Assembly: GCA_014529385.2 (NCBI GenBank)
Contig: CM043952.1
Span: 57,644,119-57,708,118 of the forward strand
Length of the DNA: 64,000 bases
Direction: 5' to 3'
DNA from: Adiantum capillus-veneris
Lineage: Eukaryota > Streptophyta > Polypodiopsida > Polypodiales > Pteridaceae
Below are positions 11,125 to 23,050 of the stretch, one piece after another. The notes under the pieces were generated by a model. It did not search any database, had not been told where the DNA came from, and saw only the letters and a program-made list of their open reading frames with translations. Made by a program: the position numbers and the translations under genes. Position 1 is the stretch's first letter; each line of letters starts with the position of its first letter.

Positions 11125-12724
11125 TGATAGCCGTTTTTCGGCTCTCCATAATTGCTATACTAAGTTACTCCACCCTACCAAATTCACCCAAACGCTATGG
11201 CTATCCCTACCATTTCATTGTACATAGGCGTGTGTGAGTTAGGGGGCTTTTCCCATATCTTCTTAAAAAACCCTCAGCTAGCTAGTCACTGGGCTAGTTG
11301 AGCCAAAAAAAAAAAAAAAAAAAGTATATTATGGCCTCTTTGTGTGTAAATATTTCATTGTATATATGGCCTAAATATAAGGATTTTTTATAATTATTTT
11401 GATATTTTATTTAAATATTTCTACTTAGGTGTGTGTTTTATTAAACCTATGTACACCTTCTTTCATCCTCTTACACCATAATTATATTTTTTGCCAATAT
11501 GTACATACTCTAACCTCATATTTTTCTTTTATACAAATCACTCCCACATTTTCACCCTCACCCTCGTGAAAACAAAAAATTGATTTCTACTCATTGGTTA
11601 CTTTTATTATATTATTTACTTGCATTCCTTTTCCTCTTTCACCCAAAATAATTCAAGGAGGGACCATATCATATGATTCCAATATCTTTCCATATCCATA
11701 ACTCCTCCATATTTTTATTATTATTTTTACTCATTATTCTAACACCATGTGCTCATTGAGCTAAAGTCCATGAATAGTCCATACACCAGTCCCACCATGT
11801 ATATATTTCTTATTTCACCAATAATCCTCCTCCATGCATGGGTCAAGGGCAACTTGAATGCTTTGTATTATAATATGACAAAGGAGGGGCTCACTCTTGG
11901 ATGCATTGTACAAATTCAACAAAGGAGGGGGCCACTAAAAGACTTTTGCAGGCATAAAAAACAGGCTTTTTGGTGAGAATTTTGGCACCTATCTCCACTC
12001 CGAATTTGGAGCGGTAGTCAAAAGAGAAAATATAGCCCACACTCTGAATAATCACCTCAAATTTTTTCATGAGTTTTGGAGCTACCAGCGGTGAGCTATG
12101 ATTTTTTGAGTGGACCCCAGTCTGCCCACTTTTCTCACAAGTAGCCCTTAGTCTTCTCTCACCCTTCCACACACCTACTCACTCTTACACATCCCTCCCT
12201 CTCCTTCCCTCACTCAAACCTGCAATTTCCATGGCTTCTCCCACCCTCTTCACCATTACCCTTCTCTCTCATCCCTATAGTTCTTTTATGAACCTCTACA
12301 TACATACACCCTCTCCATGTCTCTCTCTATTGCTTCTATGTTACAATTTCATTTACCTCTCCTAAAATATCTAAAATTCAGCATCTTAACCATGATAACT
12401 TCTGCAAATTGAGGATTTTTCATCAACAAATCCTCTTTTCATCGTGGTGGTCAACCGTGGCGGCGGCGTAAAGAAGCGAAGAAGAAGAAGAAGACCAGCG
12501 GTCATTTTTTCCACAATCTACACAAGGGTGAGTTCAAGCTTCTTCAAAGCTTCACCATCTCAATGATTCTCTTTTAATTCACCCCTCTTCCTTCATCAAA
12601 TCAACTCACTCTACCCATTGTAAATGTAACATTAACTTTCTAGTGATTACTAACGACTAACATACTAACACAAAATAGCATTGACCTAACCATAAAAGAC
12701 ACCTCACCTCAAGACATGTATAGT

Positions 12725-12726
<2 letters not shown>

Positions 12727-12773
<47 letters not shown>
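12727..12773. repeat. (CT)n microsatellite in E2 5' LTR
   Basis: A pure CT dinucleotide run of about 47 bp. The 3' LTR copy is at about 21313-21362 and has a slightly different length. Confidence 0.9.
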
Positions 12774-12775
<2 letters not shown>

Positions 12776-12955
12776 CCTTCCTTAAAACTTACTTTCACCT
12801 TATCTACCATCAATAATGCTCTCTTTTGAGCCCACACCCATGACTCAAGCAGACAAAGAAGGCCCGCAATGTTTTGATATTCAAAAAAATCATAATCCTG
12901 ATTTGTTAGCTTGTAAATTAAGATTTCCAATAATCTTAATGAAGGGTCTCCAACC

Positions 12956-12963
12956 TATAAATA
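12956..12963 (+). promoter_or_regulatory. TATA box in E2 5' LTR
   Basis: TATAAATA is followed about 200 bp later by AATAAA at 13166-13171. The same pair is in the 3' LTR (TATA at 21542-21549). This order fits a U3-R boundary. Confidence 0.6.
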
Positions 12964-13803
12964 GGCCCGTCTCCTTCTTGTAAAACAACCTCCAACATCT
13001 CACATAGCACCCCAACACTCTATGCGTGAGGAGAGACTTAGGTGTAGCAACCACTTGTGAGCTTCACTCTTGGTGTGAGAGAAGCCTTCAAGCTACACAT
13101 TGCAAGTGAGAGAGCGTGAGTTCCACAAACCTCAAAACCACTATTGTATATGCTCCTTCATCATCAATAAATTGAGGTTTGGTGCATCAAAGGCGTGATT
13201 CGACGTTCAAATCTTCGTCCTTCCATTTGTGCAATACGGTTTGGAGAATTCAAGGTGACTTGTGTATTTGAGTTTTTATCGGTTGATCTTGATTTTAGAA
13301 AGTGTTTTAGTGTGTTTTTCATTGCCAGTTTTGTGTCCATTGTAAGAGGGTATTGTGGTGAGAGGTCTCCCACACCCTAAGACAGTGTGTGTGTGTTTTG
13401 GCAATGTTTAGCAATCACTAAGCATTGAGTGAGTTTATACAAGTTCTACGATAGCATCATAACGAACCATCTCCATTTGCAAGTCACAAATACGGTATTA
13501 TGAAAGATCCTTTTCTCTCTCTCTTCCCTTTGCTCTAGATCTCTCTGGTCCAGTTTGTGTGTGTCTTGGTGTGAGGTTGTTTGTGTGCGTTGTGTGGTGC
13601 ATCTTCTTGGTTGTGCCAAAATCTTTCTTGCGTCCTAGTTCGCATACCATAACTAGGTGGTGCCCCTATCTTGTTTGGGTTTGGCTGTGGGTTTGTTGTT
13701 GTGTTGTGCTTGTGGTTGCCCCAGCCCCAATTGAGCAGTACGGGAGCCTTGAGGGGTGTTTAGAGGTCGCCTCTCTTGTTGCCCGCCCCGGACCGCCTCA
13801 ATT

Positions 13804-13821
13804 TTGGTGCCCCCACTGAGG
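13804..13821 (+). promoter_or_regulatory. E2 primer-binding site
   Basis: TGGTGCCCCCACTGAGG starts a few bases after the 5' LTR, in the standard place. The cognate tRNA was not identified with confidence. Confidence 0.5.
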
Positions 13822-13878
13822 ACAGGCTTGTGTATCTTTTTGTGTAGGTTCAACCTTTAGCATAGTCAAGTAGGTTTC

Positions 13879-14091
13879 ATGAATCACGAGAATTTGTATG
13901 ATCCTTTCATTCCCATTGCAAGGCAAAAGGTACACATAATTGTTAGTACTAAGTTGCAATTTCAGCGAGTAATTCGTAGGATTTTAGGTCCTCTTAGGTT
14001 GGCCAAGATAAACGCTTCAGTAAACCCTTTTATTTTGCCTCTGATTAGGTACGACCTTAGTTTGGACGTCTATATTTTTGTTTTGTTTTGA
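13879..14091 (+). CDS. E2 small leader ORF 1
   Basis: A 70-residue frame with an ATG start, between the primer site and gag. Its C-terminal half (INASVNPFILPLI, then a DVYIF segment) matches that of the next frame at 17 of 28 positions, so the two look like a tandem duplication. No known domain is seen. Some Tat relatives (Ogre) carry an extra ORF before gag, and this pair could be an equivalent. Confidence 0.45.
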   Translation: MNHENLYDPFIPIARQKVHIIVSTKLQFQRVIRRILGPLRLAKINASVNPFILPLIRYDLSLDVYIFVLF

Positions 14092-14112
14092 GTATTAGGT
14101 CATGCATAGACC

Positions 14113-14331
14113 ATGGATAATGGCCCAGGAATAGAGGTTTTCCCCTTCCATTTCACTCCACACATTAGAATAAACATTGCAATTAGTAGAAAAATCCATT
14201 TTCAACAACGTATGGTATTCATGTTTGGTGCCCAAAGAGTAGGAGAAATTCTCGCATCACCAAACCCTGTCATTCTACCTCTTATTGATTATCATAGGTC
14301 ATTTGATGTGAATATTTTTATTTTGTTGTAG
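14113..14331 (+). CDS. E2 small leader ORF 2
   Basis: A 72-residue frame beginning 21 bp after leader ORF 1 ends. Its C-terminal half (ILASPNPVILPLI, then DVNIFILL) is homologous to that of leader ORF 1. It ends 79 bp before the gag start. Keeping two related frames suggests a translated product or a conserved RNA element. The function is unknown. Confidence 0.45.
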   Translation: MDNGPGIEVFPFHFTPHIRINIAISRKIHFQQRMVFMFGAQRVGEILASPNPVILPLIDYHRSFDVNIFILL

Positions 14332-14410
14332 AATAGATTGCAATTTAGAAAATATTATTGTGTAAATCTTTTAAAGAAAAAAAAAAACGCGTCGCTTTGA
14401 AATCAATTCA

Positions 14411-15700
14411 ATGGAGAGCCAACGCCAAATGTCTGGATATCCTCTTTTCTTTGGAGAGCCTGGAGAGGATGCAGAATTATTTCTAGCAAATTTCAAGATG
14501 TCTTGCCGTATCAAGAGGATAGTAACTGATCAAGAACGTGTAGAAATGTTTGAGGTGGTCCTTAGGAAAGATGTTAGCACTTGGTTTGACTCTTTGCCTG
14601 AGGAATTTAAAGGGAATTACACGGAAGTTTTGAATCGTTTCAAGAAATACTTCTTTGATCCCCAAAACACTCAGAAATTATGGCAAGACATTGTTTCTCA
14701 TAAGCAAAAAGACTTAGATGACTACTACTTGTACAAGCAAGAGTTTCTACGTCTTTGGGCTCTATGGATACGAAATGTTGCTAACCCTGGTGATGGTGCA
14801 GAATTTCTAAAGAAGGAGAGGTTCATAGCCGGACTCTTTCCTGACCTTAAGGTAAAATTTGAGGCGGGTGCACCTGCTACCTTTGATGCAGCTGAAACTA
14901 GGGCTGCTGAGAAATATAGGAAACTCAAGTGCTTAAGGGGAGAGGTTCCAATAGAAGGTCTTAGACCCAAAGGTAAGTCACAAGCATCAACATCGAGGGA
15001 GCTTCCTGAGGTAACGGCGGAAGTAATTGAGAAGTTAAACGAATCTTTAAGCAGCCTGTCAATTCACCTTGCACAAGCTGTAGGTCCAAAGGGACAAGCA
15101 AAGAAGTCTGAAGAGCGAGATCCACGACCTAGGAGAGTCTTGCAATGTTGGAATTGCGGAGAGTCTGGACATGGGATGTATAATTGTCCTTGGCCCCGTG
15201 GAGAGCTAGGGAGACCTAACTTGAATTACCCAGTGATGAATGCAGGAGAAGGAGCTGGTCAACAACCAAGGCTTCTACAAAGGCCAAATGGACCAAGACC
15301 ACCTCCACAAGGGGTAGAAGGAGTTCCACCTTTGCCAGATCCAAATGTGCATGTGGTAGAGGTGACAAATTCAAATGAGGTTGACATGGAAGCCAATGGC
15401 ATTAAGCGTGGCCGACGAAAAGGTAAAGAGAAAGAAGGAGTCACATCACAGAGTGACCATGGACAAGGCAAGAAGGCAAAGGAAACCAAGGAAACCAAGA
15501 GGACTCGACGTCGTATCAACCTCCAAGACTTCCCTCTTGGACATGGTATGGCTCCGTACAACTTGTTGGAAGACATGAGAGGTAAGGGTCCTGATATTTC
15601 ATGGCCTCAATTTCTTGCATTATGTCCACAAGTTAGGAGGGATTTAACAAGGACAGTTAGCACTAGGAGAAAGGTAAAAGAGAGTGTGCCTGTTGTAAAA
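14411..15700 (+). pseudogene. E2 gag
   Basis: The capsid-like domain comes first: FFGEPGEDAELFLANFK, then DVSTWFDSLPEEF and RFKKYFFDPQNTQKLW, in the first 120 residues. A helical region and one canonical zinc knuckle follow (CWNCGESGHGMYNC near 15146-15190, CX2CX4HX4C). A Pro-rich then Lys/Arg-rich stretch precedes the protease. The start at 14411 is the first ATG after an A-rich tract and a GC box-like ACGCGTCG. Confidence 0.8.
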
Positions 15701-15719
15701 ATTGCACAAGCTGAAATGA

Positions 15720-16030
15720 ATGAGGACATTACACCGGTTCTAGACTGTTACATCAAAGGGAGATTGGTTAGGAAAGGTCTAGTGGATGGGGGTGCACAAA
15801 TTTGCATCATGACAGAGGGACTCATGCAAAGACTAGGCATGCACATCCATGAGACACCTGAAATCAAAGTCAAGATGGCAAACAATAGCAAGGCTAGGTG
15901 TGTAGGCATTTGTAAAAATGTCTTTGTAGAGGCCTTTGGCATTAAGAAAGCGGTGGATTTTTATGTTATGTCGACCAAGGGAAGTGGTTATCCATTTATC
16001 CTAGGAAGACCATGGCTAATGAAAATGCGA
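15720..16030 (+). pseudogene. E2 protease domain
   Basis: The block has GLVDGGAQICIMTE at the position of the catalytic D-[ST]-G loop, a central HETPEIKVKMANNS stretch, and FILGRPWLMKM at the end. This is the order of a plant Ty3 retropepsin with the LGRPW C-terminal signature. It follows gag in the same frame. Confidence 0.75.
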
Positions 16031-16439
16031 GCTTTGTAGGATTGGGAGAGTGGGAAATTAATTTGCAGGAATGACAATCATAAGAAGGTTGTCTTTGACA
16101 TGAAGGAGCAACGCCAAGAGGAGCTCCATGAAGAATCATCTCAAAGTGAGACGGAAGAAGGTTGGACCGATAGCACTTCAGAAGAAGAAAGTAGCAGCAG
16201 CATTACTAAAGAGGAGTCTTCCATCGAAGTCATGGGGGTAAGGTTTAAGCCAAGCAACCAAGAGACCTCTTGTCAAGGCTTGGAGGAGGTAGGTCCTCAA
16301 GAGAACGAAGGTGTTCAAGATGAAGGGATGCTGGAAGGTATGCTATCAACAACACTTACAAAGGATGAAAGAGAGGAGTTCAAATGTGTGCTAAGGAAGT
16401 TTCCTAGGCTTTTCGCTAAAGACTACACCGACGTGCGTG

Positions 16440-17700
16440 GGGTAGATGTTGTTCAACACAAGATTGAGTTAAAGCCTGAGGCCACACCTAAAGCTCAGAA
16501 GCTACGAAGGCTAGGAGTTATAAAGGAGCAGGCTCTACTCAAGGAGGTAAGAAAGCTTCTAGCAGCAGGTTTCATTTATCCAGTGGAGAATTCAGAGTGG
16601 GTCTCTCCTGTTGTTGTCACTCCTAAGAAAAATGGAAAGTGGAGGGTGTGTGTGGATTACCGTCCACTCAATGAGGCAGCAAAAAGAGATCACTTTCCCC
16701 TCCCATTTCAGGATGAGATACTAAATGAGGTAGCTAGTCATGAGAAGTACACTGTGTGTGATGGCTACTCAGGCTACTTTCAAATAGGTATCGCATTGGA
16801 AGATCAATTGAAAACAACCTTTATCACTCCTTGGGGTTGTTATGCTTTTAGAGTCATTCCATTTGGTCTGACAAATGCTCCTGCAACATTCCAACGTTTC
16901 ATGAACATGGTGTTTCAAGCATTCTTTCGAAAGTCAATTAGGGTGTTCATTGATGATTTTTGCATTTATAGCTCAGAATCATTGCATCTACAAAGGGTAG
17001 AAGAAGGTTTAAAGAAGCTCTACGACATGGGAGGTCAACTCAACCCCGACAAGTGCCACATAGGTGAGGATGAAGTGATCTTGCTCGGTCACAAGGTTTC
17101 CTATAAAGGCATTGAGGTGGATCCTTCAAAGGCAAAGGCTCTTATTGAGCTCCCATCACCGAAGAGTCTTAAGGAGGTCATCTCTTTCATTCAGAAGGTG
17201 AAGTATATGTCACGCTTCATTCACTTAGCCTCGGAGTTGCTTCATCCTTTGCAAAAGTTGACACAACAAGTAGAATTTGCATGGTCTGATGAGCTTGAAG
17301 AGTATTTTTGTAACATTAAAGTCATTTTGTCAGAGCTACCAACACTCATGCCTCCTTGTTGGGAGTACACATTCTTTGTTAGCTCTAGTGTTGGAAGGGA
17401 AACAATTGGTGCTGTGTTGCTACAACAAGATCCCCACAGTACAAGGATGTGACCCATCTACTTTGCTAGTAGGGTCATGAATGCTTTGGAGAGAGACTAC
17501 ACAGAAGCAGAACTCATGATGCTTTCTCTCATGTTTGCGGTGAGAAATTTTAGATCCTACCTACTACCAAAACCTTTTGTAATTCTCACTGCAGAAAATT
17601 TGTTCCCTTGGGTGTCATCTCAAATGAATCTTAGTACTAGGATCTCAAAGTGGATTATGGAGTTGCAAGAGTTCCAATACTCTTTCAAGGTAGAAGATAG
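16440..17700 (+). pseudogene. E2 reverse transcriptase and first RNase H
   Basis: RT landmarks in order are WVSPVVVTPKKNGKWR, CVDYRPLN, the FGLTNAPATFQRFMN stretch, the catalytic-loop region VFIDDFCIYS and LLGHKVSYKGIEVDPSK. The connection and RNase H region follow to about 17700. The enzyme copies element RNA into cDNA. The region belongs to a nearly whole young fossil. Confidence 0.85.
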
Positions 17701-17809
17701 TGTGCGTGCACAATTGGCAGGGATTCTCACTTATAGGGTACATGAGAAGGAAATTAAGGTGCCTCAAGTAAAGACCCTACCATTGCCACCACCAAAAAGT
17801 ATTCCCAAT

Positions 17810-18200
17810 GCTTTTACCTTGTTCTTTGATGGAGCTTTTTGACGAGCCACAGGGAAAGCAGGGGGAGGGCTAGTGTTGCTCAACCCAAGTGGAGAGGTGG
17901 TCACGAAAGAGAAGGTCAATCTACCAGGTTCAACTAGCAACAATGAAGCAGAATACGACACACTACTTCATGGTTTGAAGATGTGCATTGGCCAAGGGAT
18001 AAAACGTCTCATGGTAAAAGGAGATGCACTTCTCATTGTTAAACAGATTTTAGGCATTTGGGCATGCAAGAATGAAAGCTTAAAGACAAAAGTTCATGCC
18101 ATTCGTAGGATGTTTAATCAGTTTGAAGAAGTGCAACTATATCATATTCTGAGGAAACAAAATGAAGATGCCGATTTACTTGCACAACAAGCAATTACAT
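17810..18200 (+). pseudogene. E2 second (archaeal-type) RNase H
   Basis: TLFFDGAF is followed by GEVVTKEKVNLPGSTSNNEA, then MVKGDALLIVKQI and a QNEDADLLAQQA end. This is the D-E-D pattern of the archaeal-type RNase H that Tat elements carry in addition to their own. It sits between the classical RNase H and integrase, as in other Tat elements. Confidence 0.8.
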
Positions 18201-18399
18201 GTGTTGAGAGAGAAGTGCAGGTCATCATGGTGGCAGCAGCTGTCAAGCAACCGAGATACCAGGGATTGGAGTCATTGGCTCCCACTATCGGCTACATTTT
18301 GGAGGGTGAGTTTCCACAAGACTTCACGAAGGCTCAGAAGAGGAGACTCATGAAGAAGGCAAGTTTCTATCTCTTCCTAGAAGGCTCCCTCTATCAAAA

Positions 18400-19560
18400 A
18401 GGGAAGGATCAAGTGTGCAGGAGAGTACCAACTATCGAGGAAATTCCAGCCATTCTAAAAGGTTTGCATGAAGAGGCATGTGGTGGTCATTTTTCCCAAG
18501 AATCAACTGTGAAGAAGATTTTGCTTGCGGGGTATGTTTGGCCAAGCTTGCATGTGGATGTTCAACATTGGTGTAAAAGCTGTCACAATTGTCAGATAAA
18601 TAGAAATAGAAGGTTGGTGCATGGCCCGAGGCAAATAGTGCTTGCAAATGGACCCTTTGAAAAGTGGGTCATTGATGCTATGGGTCCTCTGCCTAGGACA
18701 AAAAATGGTAAACTCTACATTCTAGTGGCTGTAGACTATATGACTAGGTGGGTGGAAGCTCAAAGTGTGGCAAGAGTGAATGAGAGGACAGTTAGCAAGT
18801 TTGTGTACACTCACATTTGTTGCAGATTTGGTACACCTTTGGAGATTGTTTCTGATAATGGTCCAGGGTTTAGGAAGGGCTTGCTCACAGAAGTTTGTGA
18901 AGAGCTTCACATTCTACATCGTCATAGCACACCATACTACCCACAATCAAATGGTTTGGTGGAGAAGACTAATGGTGTCATTGCAGGAATCATTAGAAAG
19001 ATGGTGCAAAACAAGACAAAATTATGGGATGACTTCTTGGATGGTGCCTTGTGGGCATATCGAACCACATATAGGGAAGCCACGGAGTTCACACCATTTC
19101 ACTTGGTCTATGGTCAAGAGGCTTTGCAGCCTATCGAGCTCAACATTCCAACAATGCGACTTCATGGCAAAGGAGCACAAGATGATCAAGAGGTATGGAT
19201 GGATCGACTTCTTACGTTAGTGGAGCTTGAGTGGAAAAGAGAAGCAGCATACGAGTGCTACAAGAGGAAAGCCACACAAGCGAAAGAAACGCACGACAAG
19301 AAACGGAAGGACAAAGGCATCAAGGAAGGAGAGCTTGTGCTAAGGTATGACAATCGACTTGACAATTGTTTTGATGCCAAGTTTGAAACTAGATGGCAAG
19401 GGCCATACATAGTCAAGAAGGCTTTCAATTCTAGTTACTATCAGCTTATGGACTTGAATGGTAAAGAGCACTCCAGGAAGGTAAACGGGTATCTCTTGAA
19501 GCCCTATTTGAGTCGCCTCCTACCAAAGGATCTACCAAAGATCTGTCCAAAGGCCGCTCT
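18400..19560 (+). pseudogene. E2 integrase
   Basis: The zinc-binding part is HEEACGGHFSQEST through CKSCHNCQ (about 18468-18600). The catalytic core has VIDAMGPLPRTKNG, IVSDNGPGFR and YYPQSNGLVEKTNG. A C-terminal part with GELVLRYD and FETRWQGPYIVKKAF follows. One zinc-binding module is present, unlike elements A and C. The protein would insert the cDNA into the genome. Confidence 0.85.
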
Positions 19561-19704
19561 CTCATGTAAGTATTGTTACATGAAGCATGAGTGTAACTCC
19601 AGCCAAAATTCTGAGGGGCCAAACAATGAAGATCTCGTCAAGGACTCCAAAGCACACTCTTTGGAAAAGATGCTCTATGATGGTACATGAATATACCATC
19701 ATCC

Positions 19705-19718
19705 TGGGGGAGGGCTAA
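19705..19718 (+). promoter_or_regulatory. E2 polypurine tract
   Basis: The purine-rich GGGGGAGGGCTAA lies directly before the 3' LTR start at 19719. It would prime plus-strand synthesis. Confidence 0.75.
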
Positions 19719-21310
19719 TGATAGCCGTTTTTAGGCTCTCCATAATTGCTATACTAAGTTACTCCACCCTACCAAATTCACCCAAACGCTATGGCTATCC
19801 CTACCATTTCATTGTACATAGGCGTGTGTGAGTTAGGGGGCTTTTCCCATATCTTCTTAAAAAACCCTCAGCTAGCTAGTCACTGGGCTAGTTGAGCCAA
19901 AAAAAAAAAGTATATTATGGCCTCTTTGTGTGTAAATATTTCATTGTATATATGGCCTAAATATAGGGATTTTTTATAATTATTTTGATATTTTATTTAA
20001 ATATTTCTACTTAGGTGTGTGTTTTATTAAACCTATGTACACCTTCTTTCATCCTCTTACACCATAATTATATTTTTTGCCAATATGTACATACTCTAAC
20101 CTCATATTTTTCTTTTATACAAATCACTCCCACATTTTCACCCTCACCCTCGTGAAAACAAAAAATTGATTTCTACTCATTGGTTACTTTTATTATATTA
20201 TTTACTTGCATACCTTTTCCTCTTTCACCCAAAATAATTCAAGGAGGGACCATATCATATGATTCCAATATCTTTCCATATCCATAACTCCTCCATATTT
20301 TTATTATTATTTTTACTCATTATTCTAACACCATGTGCTCATTGAGCTAAAGTCCATGAATAGTCCATACACTAGTCCCACCATGTATATATTTCTTATT
20401 TCACCAATAATCCTCCTCCATGCATGGGTCAAGGGCAACTTGAATGCTTTGTATTATAATATGACAAAGGAGGGGCTCACTCTTGGATGCATTGTACAAA
20501 TTCAACAAAGGAGGGGGCCACTAAAAGACTTTTGCAGGCATAAAAAACAGGCTTTTTGGTGAGAATTTTGGCACCTATCTCCACTCCGAATTTGGAGAGG
20601 TAGTCAAAAGAGAAAATATAGCCCACACTCTGAATAATCACCTCAAATTTTTTCATGAGTTTTGGAGCTACCAGCGGTGAGCTATGATTTTTTGAGTGGA
20701 CCCCAGTCTGCCCACTTTTCTCACAAGTAGCCCTTAGTCTTCTCTCACCCTTCCACACACCTACTCACTCTTACACATCCCTCCCTCTCCTTCCCTCACT
20801 CAAACCTGCAATTTCCATGGCTTCTCCCACCCTCTTCACCATTACCCTTCTCTCTCATCCCTATAGTTCTTTTATGAACCTCTACATACATACACCCTCT
20901 CCATGTCTCTCTCTATTGCTTCTATGTTACAATTTCATTTACCTCTCCTAAAATATCTAAAATTCAGCATCTTAACCATGATAACTTCTGCAAATTGAGG
21001 ATTTTTCATCAACAAATCCTCTTTTCATCGTGGTGGTCAACCGTGGCGGCGGCGTAAAGAAGCGAAGAAGAAGAAGAAGACCAGCGGTCATTTTTTCCAC
21101 AATCTACACAAGGGTGAGTTCAAGCTTCTTCAAAGCTTCACCATCTCAATGATTCTCTTTTAATTCACCCCTCTTCCTTCATCAAATCAACTCACTCTAC
21201 CCATTGTAAATGTAACATTAACTTTCTAGTGATTACTAACGACTAACATACTAACACAAAATAGCATTGACCTAACCATAAAAGACACCTCACCTCAAGA
21301 CATGTATAGT

Positions 21311-21364
<54 letters not shown>

Positions 21365-22385
21365 TCCTTAAAACTTACTTTCACCTTATCTACCATCAAT
21401 AATGCTCTCTTTTGAGCCCACACCCATGACTCAAGCAGACAAAGAAGGCCCGCAATGTTTTGATATTCAAAAAAATCATAATCCTGATTTGTTAGCTTGT
21501 AAATTAAGATTTCCAATAATCTTAATGAGGGGTCTCCAACCTATAAATAGGCCCGTCTCCTTCTTGTAAAACAACCTCCAACATCTCACATAGCACCCCA
21601 ACACTCTATGCGTGAGGAGAGACTTAGGTGTAGCAACCACTTGTGAGCTTCACTCTTGGTGTGAGAGAAGCCTTCAAGCTACACATTCCAAGTGAGAGAG
21701 CGTGAGTTCCACAAACCTCAAAACCACTATTGCATATGCTCCTTCATCATCAATAAATTGAGGTTTGGTGCATCAAAGGCGTGATTTGACGTTCAAATCT
21801 TCGTCCTTCCATTTGTGCAATACGGTTTGGAGAATTCAAGGTGACTTGTGTATTTGAGTTTTTATCGGTTGATCTTGATTTAGAAAGTGTTTTAGTGTGT
21901 TTTTCATTGCCAGTTTTGTGTCCATTGTAAGAGGGTATTGTGGTGAGAGGTCTCCCACACCCTAAGACAGTGTGTGTGTGTTTTGGCAATGTTTAGCAAT
22001 CACTAAGCATTGAGTGAGTTTATACAAGTTCTACGATAGCATCATAACGAACCATCTCCATTTGCAAGTCACAAATACAGTATTATGCAAGATCCTTTTC
22101 TCTCTCTCTTCCCTTTGCTCTAGATCTCTCTGGTCCAGTTTGTGTGTGTCTTGGTGTGAGGTTGTTTGTGTGCGTTGTGTGGTGCATCTTCTTGGTTGTG
22201 CCAAAATCTTTCTTGCGTCCTAGTTCGCATACCATAACTAGGTGGTGCCCCTATCTTGTTTGGGTTTGGCTGTGGGTTTGTTGTTGTGTTGTGCTTGTGG
22301 TTGCCCCAGCCCCAATTGAGCAGCACGGGAGCCTTGAGGGGTGTTTAGAGGTCGCCTCTCTTGTTGCCCGCCCCGGACCGCCTCA
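19719..22385 (+). repeat. E2 3' LTR
   Basis: Direct repeat of 11125-13800 with about a dozen substitutions and two simple-repeat length changes by eye. It ends CGCCTCA before the ATAC duplication. Confidence 0.9.
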
Positions 22386-23050
22386 ATACATTAGAAGAGT
22401 GTCCTATATACTACATGGAAGATTGTTGGGGGCAAGTCAAGCCGGTTTATCAAGCTGCTGCTCTCGCATCCAGAGGTCAAAATATCAACACCCAGGCTAG
22501 GAGGCCACCTCTTCAATGCTATGAGTGTGGTGGACCACATCGGGCAGCGGAGTGCCGTATTAGGCTGCAAAAGAATGCTGCACAGATGCAAATGAATCAA
22601 GGGAGCACATCTGCAATGCCAATACTCACATGTAATCGTTGTGTCATAGATCACTTGATTGCCCAATGCCCCTATAACCCAAATGCACCTAAAATCACAC
22701 CCCTAAATTTGGTTGAAATTGCTAGTGTGACATCGCCAATACCACCCGTCGCACCTGCTTATGCGATTACACGGTCCATGCTTCAAGGGCCAGGCCATAT
22801 CCTCGAAGAGAGAGATACCGCGTCAGTTATCCAAGCAAAGAAAAAGAAGACACGAAGGAAGAGGTCGCACAATACGGGAAATTCAAAGCCAAGTTCCAAA
22901 ACAAACATAGGAACAGGAGATGACCCCGTGTATATGAATGACCTCAAGGATGATTCAGATTCAATCGAGACAATGGAGACTAGAACCAATACCACAAAGG
23001 GAAAGACCGACAAAGAAAACCGTAACATGGAACCAAATGAAAACCGAATA
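22386..23050 (+). pseudogene. E1 gag, second part: two more zinc knuckles
   Basis: After the E2 insertion, gag of E1 resumes. Two knuckles follow: CYECGGPHRAAEC (about 22519) and CNRCVIDHLIAQC (about 22630). Both have three rather than four residues before His. A basic stretch (KKKKTRRKRSHN) and a Lys/Asn-rich region come next. With the two knuckles before the insertion, this gag has four. Confidence 0.75.

Larger units (their letters stand above)
11125..13800 (+). repeat. E2 5' LTR
   Basis: This long LTR starts TGATAGCC and ends CGCCTCA. It contains an A run near 11307, a CT microsatellite at 12727-12773, TATAAATA at 12956-12963, AATAAA at 13166-13171 and a GT-rich 3' part. The open frames inside it recur in the 3' LTR at the same offsets and carry no known domain. 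Confidence 0.9.
11125..22385 (+). mobile_element. E2: Tat-lineage Ty3 element with two RNase H domains
   Basis: This 11,261-bp element is inserted in gag of E1 in the same direction. LTRs are 11125-13800 and 19719-22385, with ATAC duplicated at the ends. A leader with two small related ORFs precedes gag (14411 to about 15700), which is followed by protease (about 15720-16030), RT (about 16440-17130), a classical RNase H region (about 17250-17700), an archaeal-type RNase H (about 17810-18200) and integrase (about 18400-19560). Two RNase H domains are the hallmark of the Tat clade. It looks nearly whole, with about three breaks. The LTRs differ at roughly a dozen sites in 2.67 kb by eye (about 0.5%), so the insertion is young. 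Confidence 0.92.

Noticed and set aside
11749-12172. Open frames on both strands in E2 LTRs (also at 20335-20758)
   Set aside because: They occur at identical offsets in both LTRs, have no known domain, and lie in U3. They reflect LTR sequence, not genes.
12709-12930. Frame with an Arg-Glu repeat protein
   Set aside because: The repeat is the translation of the CT microsatellite.
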